A DNA stretch of 64,000 nt, taken from Voacanga thouarsii (Eukaryota; Streptophyta; Magnoliopsida; Gentianales; Apocynaceae). The stretch covers positions 1-64,000 of the forward strand of contig JANUWF010002066.1 in assembly GCA_026120185.1 (NCBI GenBank), given 5' to 3'. Within the stretch, counting starts at the first letter, position 1, and every line of letters starts with the position of its first letter. A program made the translations under genes and the position numbers. Positions 47,667 to 57,365 of this stretch are shown here, piece by piece. Under the pieces are notes generated by a model, which saw nothing but the letters and a program-made list of their open reading frames with translations, ran no database searches and had not been told where the DNA came from.

Positions 47667-48706
47667 GGCTTGTATTCCACCTTTGCCAACCTCAAGAATA
47701 TGCAGCAACATCAAAGTCGTAATCCTTTTGACTACATTAACCATCAAAACCATCAAAATTTCATTGGTAGCTAACTACATATCTAAATCAGTATGATCCC
47801 AGTAATTCCAATTATTCTTAATTTAATTTGGTCAATAAATATGTAGTTGTCTCTAAATCCAACACAATCCTATATCTCGCACAAGAAAGCATCAATCTTT
47901 TCTCGTCTTTGCAGAATTTCTCCTCACACCAGTATCTGCCCCCTAAAAGTCATGTGTGTACTCCCTTCTAGATCATCGATGTGCTTCTTTACTTGTAAAT
48001 AAATACCGTTACCCATACTTCTTTTGTTACACTGGGATACTGTAGCCATTTGTGATTTTAGGGCTCCACCTTAATTAAAAATCCGACCATTAGAATCCTA
48101 TAGGATAAAAAAAATTAAATTCCGTGCATCTTTAAAACATTTGTCACACCACCCAAAGTGCATCCTATTCTAAGAACTCTTTTTTTTCCCCCTAACCCTC
48201 CAATACACCATAAGTTTGACCATTACAAAAGACAAAAAAAATGCTTACTTTCAAATTGAAAGTAATTAATTCTTTGGAGACAAAATCCAAAATCTAAATT
48301 CTACCCAAAAAGAAGTATCCACATGCTGCGAGGATATCTTCGCATATGCTAGTGTCATCATGCCACCACTACAAATCCTCATATTTCCTTTTCCAATAGG
48401 TACATAACTATTCAAGACAATTAAAACCATTTGTTCTTTCCTCTGATTGTGTAACTTGGATCTACCTGCCTAAGATTTACCATAGGATACTTTTGGTCCA
48501 TAACCAATCCAATTCACGTAAATGTATAAGCATGAGTAATTTTATCGATGTCTAATAAACTTTATCCAGACATAACCTCGTCATTAAAATACATATTAAC
48601 CAATATACCCTACCCAAGATATTTATATTTCTCTATCTTTTATTTCCTAAACTATTCTTCTCATCGATTTTCACTATTTCAAAATCCCAAAACCCTAGAA
48701 ATATGT

Positions 48707-48718
48707 GCTTCGATACCA
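48707..48718 (-). promoter_or_regulatory. Primer binding site of the small Copia-like element
   Basis: On the minus strand TGGTATCGAAGC begins two bases inside the LTR. It matches the initiator-tRNA-Met site TGGTATCAGAGC except for two swapped bases. Confidence 0.78.
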
Positions 48719-48720
48719 CT

Positions 48721-49065
48721 TGTTGGGAAAATCTAAATTGGGATAGTTGACAAGAATAGAAAAATGAATATGAAAAATAAAATAAGGTATAAAATATTTA
48801 CGTGATTCGACTTATCCAATTAAGCATATGTCTACGACAAAAATTACGAAACACTTTATTAACAACCACTAGAGATTTACGTAAGGTATGATTCAAACTC
48901 TATCTCACACTACTCATACACTCACTTAACCTACACCTATACGCCCCATAGCATTAGATACACTAGAACAAATTAGAAACTTCTGAAAAGTTTATAACTC
49001 CACCTATATATAGATACTAAATCATAAGTCTTCTAATCAACATGAGATGTAGTAAGAGTAACTTC
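48721..49065 (-). repeat. 5' LTR remnant of the small Copia-like element
   Basis: Matches the inner 345 bp or so of the LTR at 47191-47655 (TGTTGGGAAAATCTAAATTG to AGTAAGAGTAACTTC), then ends abruptly against pararetroviral sequence. Confidence 0.85.
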
Positions 49066-49068
49066 AGC

Positions 49069-49315
49069 ATGTGATGATATGTTCCATCCAAAAGACATTC
49101 AAAATATTTATGAATAAAACAATTATACAAACAAATATTTACAAACTATTGGTGAATATTTGATTTCAAAACTAAGTATTTCTTCAACTCCGGTCATTCC
49201 TGAGTCTAGTACTTCTTCACCTTCAATCCCTTTGTTCCGACCTTATGAGATTCCTCTCCAGTATAGGAAAGAACTCAATAGGAGAATATCAGACAAACCT
49301 ATTCTCACTAATCTT
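49069..49315 (+). pseudogene. Endogenous pararetrovirus fragment, ORF1 middle region
   Basis: Matches about 51216-51458 of the main copy in the same orientation, from GATGATATGTTCC to ATTCTCACT(A/G)ATCTT, coding for the stretch between movement protein and coat protein. It is abutted on the left by the Copia-like LTR and joined on the right, through about 17 unmatched bases, to the leader of the main copy. Confidence 0.88.
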
Positions 49316-49332
49316 ACTTCCCCATCCGCCTC

Positions 49333-49766
49333 AATTAATAGATATGTGAATTATTTAGTACATCTTGTATAGATCTATGGACTCTATGTCAGATTTGTTG
49401 AGATAAGGAAAGAGGTCTGATTCCATCAGATCTACTCTACGAGTTGTTTAACTAAGTTATAAAAGCCGTTGTTGAATTGAGGTTGTTGATTAACTCGGGA
49501 CTTGTATGAGATGAGAATTTATTCTCATGGCCTTATCTCTCTCAGATCTTATATTTGACTCTATAGATCTATCCTCTATTTACTGACTAATGTTCATATC
49601 TATTATGCTCACAAATAGATCTCCAAGTTTTACATCATAACTAATTGAGAACGTAAATATCTTTCTTATGGAACTTGACGGTGATAATCACCAAGTTGCG
49701 GGAAGTCAGTACATTCATCTGTTTTTCGTGCATTTTATTTAACTGCTTTTCTTAAAGATTTGCATC
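49333..49766 (+). promoter_or_regulatory. Pararetroviral leader, partly preserved
   Basis: Matches the leader of the minus copy (about 59522-59948) up to the ORF1 ATG. It contains a short palindrome near 49520 (ATGAGAATTTATTCTCAT), consistent with the structured leaders of this family. Its first 95 bases or so are replaced by the junction with 49069-49315. Confidence 0.75.
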
Positions 49767-52700
49767 ATGTCTTCCTTCCTCCGCCCCTTTTCCAGATCCA
49801 CTCCATCCTCTTCTTTCTCCAATGCTTCTTCTCAAAATTCTTCAAAATTGAAGGAAGAGTATAATTACTTTGACCTTCAACAATCTATTGACAACTGAAA
49901 AATCCCCAAGGTTTCCCCCAATGAGATTTATAAATCTCCCAAATGGTCACTCACTAGTGACTATGTCATCAGGACTATTGAAGAAACAGTTCAAATTGAT
50001 TCTGACTGCAAAGAAATTAGACTTCTTTCTGCCAGTGCAATCCAACGTTTCCAACAAAAATATAATTATCTCCATTTTGGACTTGTCCAAGTTGCAGCCA
50101 AACCCCTCTCCAAAGAAGGACTTGATACTTCTCTCCTCCTCTGTCTCCGGGATACTAAATTCATAGATTTTAATGATTCACTCTTAGGCATGGTAGAAAC
50201 TAGCCTTTGAAGTGGACCAGTTCATTTTGATTGTTTTCCAAACTTTACTATATCTCTTCAAGATCTAAATATATTAGATAGTCTAACACTCAATGTTAAA
50301 ACTGCCAATTACAAGATCAAAACAGGTTCACTTCCTTTTGCTATCATTTATAGAATTCAGCATAAGGCAATGACTTCTGCTTTTAATACTGGTGCTATGA
50401 AGACATCTAACAAATGAGAAACTGTTCTTTTTCAAACCAATTTTTAAAGATCTTATCTTTCAACTTCCAAGCTTATCTCCTAGAATCAAGTAAGTCTTCC
50501 TTCCAATTAGCTTCTAACTGATGTAGCTCATTTTGATAAACCAGAAAATTATACTATATCAGAAATCAAATAATTCTCTTATGGATCTGTAGAAATTACT
50601 TTCCAAAGATCTCTCAGCCAAAAGATTTCATATCCCCAATCTATTGCCTCTTCATCAAGAATCTAACCACCTCAACATTCAGTATCCTCTGTAGCTACCC
50701 ATCTACAAGGTATCAATCTCGACTCTAGGATTCCTCAAGCTAGGTATGTTGCCCGGCCTGAAGCTGATGACACTGAGATAGATTTACCTACCTTACCTAC
50801 TCATTCTGCTATGGCAGGAGAACTTAATGTTCTTCAGACCGATGATAAAGAAGTACAAAATATTTTTATTATTGCCAAAACCAAATTAAGAGAAGAATTT
50901 TATTCTCTTCCAAATCTTTCTAAAAGAACATGGTTCTTCGAAAACTTTCAAGGATTTGACCAACAAAAAGTTCAGGATTCTTATTATGAATTTTTAAATT
51001 CAATTCAAAAGCAAATTAATTTCTTTTTATGGTTTGAAGCATATGCTGAAGTCTATAATATTGATTATCCGTTTACCTCTTCTGTTAATGTTTCAAAATT
51101 ATGGAAAACTGCCCAGGGACAAAATATTTCTGCTAAATTTTCCCCTGGTCAAAAATTTAAAATTCCTTTTGGAGTTGAACAAATTGATGCCACTCCTTTT
51201 AAAAGGAAAGACAAAGACGATGATATGTTCCGTCCAAAAGACATTCAAAATATTTATGAAAAAACAATTATATAAACAAATATTTGCAAACTATTGGTGA
51301 ATATTTGATTTCAAAACCAAGTATTTCTTCAACTTCGGTCATTCCTGAGTCTAGTACTTCTTCACCTTCAATCCCTTTGTTCCGACCTTATGAGATTCCT
51401 CTCTAGTATAGGAAAGAACTCAATAGGAAAACATCAGACAAATCTATTCTCACTGATCTTCAGCATAGAATAGCTGAAATTGAAAAATCAATCATTTCAG
51501 AATCTCCTAAACAGGTTGGTTCCAAAAATTCTATATTTTTTTAAAATCAAAATGATCATAATTCTGCTTCTGATAATTATTCTGATGATAATCTAGAATC
51601 TCCTCCGAACCTTGGTGTTAACTTGGAAAAATTGCTTCTTCTACAACCTGGCATTCTGTCTCTCCGATTGAATAGACATTCCAATTGGAAAACTTCTCAA
51701 AAGTTGTACTATCCTAGAGCTACTCATCTAGATGTTGCCCTTGAGGAAAGTCCCAACATTCTTCAAAACCATTACAATGCTAACAATATCTATGAATGGA
51801 ACATAAATGGTTAATCTGAGTATAACATTATGTTTAAACTTCAGCAAATGACTATGGTAGCCACTGCTTATCGCACTACTAATAACTGTTCTGATCAGCT
51901 TGCAGCTCATGTTCTTGCAAGCAGGTTTTACAGGACAACTCAAAGGTTAGTAGGATGAACATCTCACTGAAGTAGACATATATAACATTTTTCATGCTGT
52001 CAAATCTAACCCAGATGGTCAACCAATCCTTCAGGATGGAGAACCTATTTCTGATGCTGTGTCAACCCTTATCTTCACCATCACTAAAACATCCATAGGT
52101 AATCCTGAAATTTTCAGAGAAAAGTCTACTGAAATCCTAAACAACCTTAAATGCAAAACTTTATCCGATTTCAGATGGTATAAGGATACCTTTCTCACCA
52201 GGATCTATGCGAGACCTAATGGAAACAGCCAATACTAGAAAGAAAAATTCCTAGATGGGCTTCCAAAATCCCTTCGTGATCTTGTTCGTGAAGAACTCCA
52301 AACCCAGTACAATGGTGTTGTACCTTATGAAACCATTACCTTTGGCCAATTAACCAGCTAAATCTAACAGGTTGCTCTCAAAATTTGTCGTCAAGATAAG
52401 TTGCTGAGACAAATAACTAAAGATCGTGCCCAGTGAAGTAAAGACTTAGGCACATTCTGTGAATAATTTGGACTACCCTCATGTAGTACCAAAACCCATG
52501 GGAAACATAAATATAAACAATCTTTCTATAGACCTCCTCACTTTAGGAAAAGGTTCAATAGCTCAAAGAGGCCAGCACTTCAAGCTCCTCCTACAAAACC
52601 TTACAATCCATATAAAGCTGCCAAGTCTAGGTCTAAAACCAAGCCCATAGCAGCCCAACCCAAAACAGTTATCTATTTCAAATGTAACCAACCAGGTCAC

Positions 52701-55229
52701 CTTGCCCGGTTCTACAAAGTTCACAAAAGAATCCAAGCAATGGATATTTCAGAAGATCTTAAACAATCTCTTAACTATATTCTTTGTCTAAGTGATACTT
52801 CTTCTGATTCCTCAGATGCTGATGATGAACAGCAATTCAACCAAATTTAGGAAGATGATATTCTTTGTTCTTCATCTTTTGATTCTACAGAAAATGATCA
52901 TTTTATCCAATATGATCAACCAATCATCAATACTCTGACAACATAACATGATCTTTTCCTTGAACTGATCAGTAAGCTTCCTGATTCTGCAAACAAAAAG
53001 GATTATCTTGAGCGATTCAAGCAAATTTTTTATCAACCTTCTTCATCAAATTCCAATCATTTTACCCGACATCCAAGGATTGCCAACACCTACAATCTAA
53101 CAGATATCCTTAACAAGTTTCCTTCTAAACCTTCGACATCTGTTACTATTCAAGATCTTCAATCTGAAATTGCTCTTCTTAAGGAAGACATCCGAGAAAT
53201 CAAAGCTTCTCAACAATTAGACCGACTAGTTCTTCAAAATCTCTGTTCTCAGAAGAAACCAAAATAACTAATATCAGAATCTACTGATACAAATTTCCTT
53301 AACTATCTTTCAAAAATGTCTATCCAAAGGTGGTATGTTCGATTCACTTTGGTTATTCAAAATTCTCTAACTTTAGAAATTCCAGCGCTTGTTAATACCG
53401 GAGCTGATCTCAACTGCATTCAAGAAGGTCTCATTCCTACAAAATTTTTTGAAAAAAATCAAAGAAACTTTCCGCTCAGCTAATGGTAAGAAACTAGGTA
53501 TTAGTTTCAAACTTTCAAATGTTGAGGTGAAACAATCTTCATTGTTTGTCTTTACTTCCTTCTTACTTGCCAAAGATATTACTCACCCTGAAATCTTAGG
53601 CACCTTTTTTTATTCAACAGATCATTCCATTTATGGTCCTCAAAAAAGGCATTCAGGTAGAACACCTAAACCAAAATATACTCATTCATTTCGATAGGTC
53701 TCCTATTGAAAAAGAACTGCAACTTCTAGAAACAAGACAGCCCAAATCCATTTCCTCAAAGAAGATGTAGCCTTTCAACTCTTCAACAGTATTTGATTGA
53801 GCCCAGCATCAAAGCCCAAATTGCAAAAATTGATACTCATATCTAGACCCAACTTTGTTTTGATCTTCCAACCGCATTTTGGAACAGAAAACAACATATT
53901 GTTTGACTCCCATACGAGCCAAACTTTAATGAAAAATTCATTCCAACAAAGGCCAGTCCTATTCAAATGAATCATGAGCTCACAACTTATTGCCAAAAAG
54001 AGATCAGTGATCTTCTACAAAAATGACTAATTTCTCCTAGCAACTTTCCTTGGAGCTGTGCAGGATTTTATGTCAATAAAAATGCTGAACTTGAACAAGG
54101 TGTTCCCAAGCTTGTCATCAATTACAAACCTCTCAATTCTACCCTCAGATGGATTAGGTACCCTATTCCAAACAAAAAAGATTTGCTAAACAGGTTACAT
54201 TCTGCTTTACTATTTTCAAAATTTGATTTGAAATCAGGTTTTTGGCAAATTCAAGTTGATCTTAGAGATCGCTACAAAACTGCTTTACAGTTCCATTTGA
54301 CCAATATGAATGGAATATGATGCATTTTGAATTAAAAAATGCTCCTTCAGAATTTCAACGAATTATGAATGAATTTTTTAAATCCATTTTCTCAATTTAT
54401 TATTGTTTACATTGATGATGTTCTAATTTTTTCTCAAAATTTAGACCAACATTTCAAACATTTAAAAACTTTCTGTCAAACGACTATACATAATGGTTTA
54501 GTCCTTTCAAAAACTAAATACAGTCTTTTTCAAACCAATGTCTAATTTTTAGGACATCAAATTCAACAGGAAACTATTATTCCTATCCAAAGGTCAATTT
54601 AGTTTGCTAACAAATTTCCAGATCAAATTATTGATCGAACTCAACTCTAGCGCTTTTTGGGTTGTCTCGATTATGTTTCTGAGTTTATTGTAGGAATTAG
54701 CATTCTCATTAAACCCCTGCACAACAGACTCAAACAGCCTCCTCTTCCATGGACCGATGTCCATACTTCCATAGTCAAGCAGGTCAAAATGAAAGTCAAG
54801 ACGCTTTCTTACTTTGCACTTCTTGACCCTTCTGCCCCCAAAATAGTTGAAATAGATGCTTCTAATATCGGCTATGGTAGTGTTCTTAAACAAGTCAAAG
54901 ATGGCAAAACGCATATAGTTGCATTTGTATCAAAGCATTAGAATAGTTCTTAGCAGAACTATCCTATCATAAAAAAAGAAATTTTGGCAATTATTTTATG
55001 TATTTTCAAATTTCAAGCTGATTTATTAAATCAGAAATTTTTACTTCGTATTGATTGCCAAGCTGCAAAATCTGTTTTGCAAAAAGATGTTCAAAATCTT
55101 GCCTCAAAATAGATACTTGCTAGGTGGTAAGCTATTTTATCTATTTTTTATTTTGATATAGAGTATATCAAAGGATCTTCAAATTCTATTCCTGATTTTT
55201 TAACTCGAGAATTTCTGCAGGGACAATAA
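49767..55229 (+). pseudogene. Caulimovirid ORF1 polyprotein, decayed
   Basis: The ATG at 49767 opens a 30K-type movement protein (GLVQVAAKPLS near 50080, FIDFNDSLLGMVE near 50160, GPVHFDC near 50212). A helical region at 50811-51275 follows, then a coat region with a CCHC knuckle near 52672-52725, a protease near 53391, RT with YIDD at 54408-54419 and RNase H to the TAA at 55227. Breaks include in-frame stops at 49896, 50208, 50415, 50445 and 50481, a frameshift near 51260, and further stops in coat and RT. In the knuckle two Cys positions read Tyr, and the protease reads VNTGAD where Asp is expected before TG. These losses are all consistent with G-to-A or C-to-T change. No active protein is encoded. 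Confidence 0.88.
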
Positions 55230-55231
55230 TT

Positions 55232-56790
55232 ATGCCTCCCAAAAAGACTAAGCCTCCGAAGCTCAATGAGCTTCCAACCTTACCTGCACCACCTATAACA
55301 TAAGTCCCCAAAAAAAATTCCGGTGAATCTTCCTCTTCTGGTAAATCTAGATTTACCTCCCCAAATGATTATGCCATGAGCATACCTCAAACAGCTGTTT
55401 CTCATTCAGCCAAAATACAGGAGTCTTTCTCCTTAACAAATATACCAAAAGCCAGTTGGGCTGATATTGTAGAATCTCAAGATTTACAAGATACCCAAAC
55501 TCAATCCATCTTCAGCCTATTAGACTTCGAAAAATGGTGCCAACAAATGAACTTCAATTTCAAACAGGTAATCCCTTCTGATTCAAAATCTGTGGCAGTA
55601 AAAAACCCCACAAACACTAGAATTTCAGGCTCCAAAACCACTAGCATGATGCAATCGGCATCCCAACAGGCTCTGTCTTCTAAGTCCAAAACTGTTCCAT
55701 CTAGGTTCTCTTCGACTCAAGAACCTGCTTATATCAAAACTCCCAAAGTATACAAACTTTTGCAAATGGAACCCGAATTTTAGGATCCAAACCCACAAAA
55801 GGCAACTAGGCAACTCTTTAGCCCGGATGTCAATTTTATTCAAAAATCTCCAAAATTTACTCAAAAATATTACGAGTTCATCCTTGTAGATACCAAAAGT
55901 GCCTCTTTCCATCCACACAAAGACAAACAGACTGAAACGTATATTACCAATACTTCAATCCAAATACACTCTATCCATACTCATTCTGCATGGAAAGTTT
56001 CTTCCAACACTTTCAAAAAATTCTCCCAACCTTTTGACCCGTTAGTTTACAACTATTGAGATTATCAACAGGCATGGATGAATGCTTTTACTTTTCAAAA
56101 TCGTTTTTAAAATCATTCTTGGTTTCTTTATTTTAACAAAAGAAACCCAACCCAACTAGTGTTCCCTCATTGGTTTATCAACCAATAATGGCCATGTTAC
56201 GGGCCCGCAGAGTCCATCCTCCCAGAATCTGTTCAGGAAAGATTTGATTATTTCAAAAGTAAGTACTTTAATCAACAGCCAGCAGTTCCACTACTGCTCC
56301 AATTCTTCAGTATATTCAAGCTCGCTTGGATATATTCCCAGAAGTTTTCATACTTCAAAGAAGCAGTATCAGCAAGGTCTTCCTCACCTTACTCTTTAAG
56401 GACATTGTAAATAGTGGAAGGACTGGAATGCCCAGAATACTTATATTCCCTTCATCGACAAATGGTTTAAGGCTAATCCAAAATTTCTGTCTCCCTCTGA
56501 CAGCCAGCAAACTGGATTTCTACAGCAGAAATCAATTGCAGCAGCAACTTCCAAATAAGGTTTTCTAACCACCATAGAAAACCTTTTACAGTAAATGAAA
56601 AATGAACTTTCTGAACCGTCTGCAAAACAGTCCTCTGAAGACACCCCTCTAGATGACCAAAATGATGACGAAAAAGAATTTGAAGAAGAAGATTATTTTT
56701 TCAAACAAAATTCTTTAAAAAAAATTTATGACATCACAAGTAACATCAGCAGGACATCATTGGTAACATCACAAGTGACATCAGCATGAC
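55232..56790 (+). pseudogene. Caulimovirid ORF2, function unknown, decayed
   Basis: Starts MPPKKTKPPKLNELP two bases after the ORF1 stop. Stops at 55301 and 55781 and later frame changes break it; an intact stretch at 55376-55783 includes KASWADIVESQD and FSLLDFEKWCQQMNFNF. The C-terminal remnant (56595-56789) is very acidic (DDQNDDEKEFEEED). Ser/Thr-rich with a basic N-terminus. Position fits the ORF2 of unknown role described in Florendovirus; I recognise no domain. A nucleic-acid or virion-associated role is only a guess from its charge pattern. Confidence 0.65.
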
Positions 56791-56844
56791 ATCAAAAAAA
56801 CTACTGACATCACCTATGACATCAGCAAAAATTGTCTATAAATA
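56729..56844 (+). promoter_or_regulatory. Pararetroviral promoter: eight ACATCA repeats plus TATA box
   Basis: Eight octamers ending in ACATCA start at 56729, 56741, 56752, 56764, 56776, 56787, 56805 and 56817; five read TGACATCA exactly. They lie 11-18 bases apart, and TATAAATA follows at 56837-56844. Spaced TGAC-type elements before the TATA box recall the as-1 sites of other caulimovirid promoters, which bind TGA-class bZIP factors. Binding here is inference. The array overlaps the end of ORF2. Confidence 0.72.
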
Positions 56845-56995
56845 TAGACCTCAACTTCCACACAACACACACTTGGTCATAGTTTAATACACAACTCTCC
56901 AAGAGTACTCCCCCTCTCCCAGTAGTTAGAATTCCCTTTCTAACTTTCAATATATGTAATAGTGTTTTCATTTATGTAATTTTGCTTTTCGTTGT

Positions 56996-57001
56996 AATAA
57001 A
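56996..57001 (+). terminator. Poly(A) signal of the pararetroviral transcript
   Basis: AATAAA lies about 160 bases after the TATA box and before the primer sites. That short distance is normal in caulimovirids, whose RNA passes the signal once before using it on the second pass. Confidence 0.6.
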
Positions 57002-57030
57002 TCTATTTTCTGTATTTCTTCTTCTTCTAT

Positions 57031-57180
57031 ATGCATATGCTTATGGTCGGCTAAGCCGCCGCATTTATTTCTTTTGTACTTACTGCTTTTTGTGCATTTT
57101 TTACATGCATCTGCATATGGTTGGCTAAGCCGCCTCATTTATTTCTTTTGTACTTACTACTTTCATTAATTTGTGCATTT
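57031..57180 (+). repeat. 74-bp tandem repeat upstream of the primer sites
   Basis: Two copies, each with TATGGT(C/T)GGCTAAGCCGCC and CATTTATTTCTTTTGTACTT; the GGCTAAGCC cores lie at 57049 and 57123. They lie between the poly(A) signal and the primer sites, in the part of the genome expected at the 3' end of the RNA. Confidence 0.8.
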
Positions 57181-57253
57181 CGTATGTGACCTGCTCCCCT
57201 TGTTAATTCCCCGTACTCTTCTTTCCTTTTCGAGACCAACTTCCCTTACCCCT

Positions 57254-57299
57254 TGGTATCAGAGCAATTTGAGTTGTAGATTATTCTTGGTATCAGAGC
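57254..57299 (+). promoter_or_regulatory. Two tandem primer binding sites (initiator tRNA-Met)
   Basis: TGGTATCAGAGC occurs exactly at 57254-57265 and again at 57288-57299. This is the primer site that conventionally numbers caulimovirid genomes. Either could prime; the second is nearer to the leader that continues past 57300. Confidence 0.85.
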
Positions 57300-57365
57300 C
57301 AGATGGGGAAGTAAGGTAGATTATTCTTATTTTTAGTTGATTATGATGAATTCCATGTGGTATCT

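Larger units (their letters stand above)
47191..49065 (-). mobile_element. Small Copia-like element with minimal interior
   Basis: On the minus strand: a 5' LTR remnant (48721-49065), a primer site (48707-48718), about 1.05 kb of interior, a polypurine tract (47656-47666) and a complete 3' LTR (47191-47655). No gag or pol motif was recognised inside, so it is either a non-autonomous element or one with a large internal deletion. Its 5' LTR stops at 49065, where pararetroviral sequence begins. Confidence 0.82.
49333..57365 (+). mobile_element. Endogenous caulimovirid (Florendovirus-like), nearly unit-length copy
   Basis: In order: leader (49333-49766), ORF1 (49767-55229), ORF2 (55232 to about 56790), promoter array and TATA box, poly(A) signal, a 74-bp tandem repeat, two primer sites, and the start of the next leader to 57365. 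Allowing for about 95 leader bases missing at the left, the unit from primer site to primer site is about 8.05 kb, within the family range. One long ORF with movement protein, coat, protease, RT and RNase H followed by an ORF2 of unknown role matches the layout described for Florendovirus. No integrase is present. Many stops and frameshifts make it inactive. Confidence 0.88.

Noticed and set aside
51034..51300. 88-residue plus-strand ORF overlapping the viral ORF1
   Set aside because: A different-frame shadow of the ORF1 segment at 50811-51275; the same shadow appears in the inverted copy (58021-58275) simply because the DNA is shared.
54594..54914. 106-residue minus-strand ORF
   Set aside because: It is the antisense shadow of the pararetroviral RT/RNase H region.
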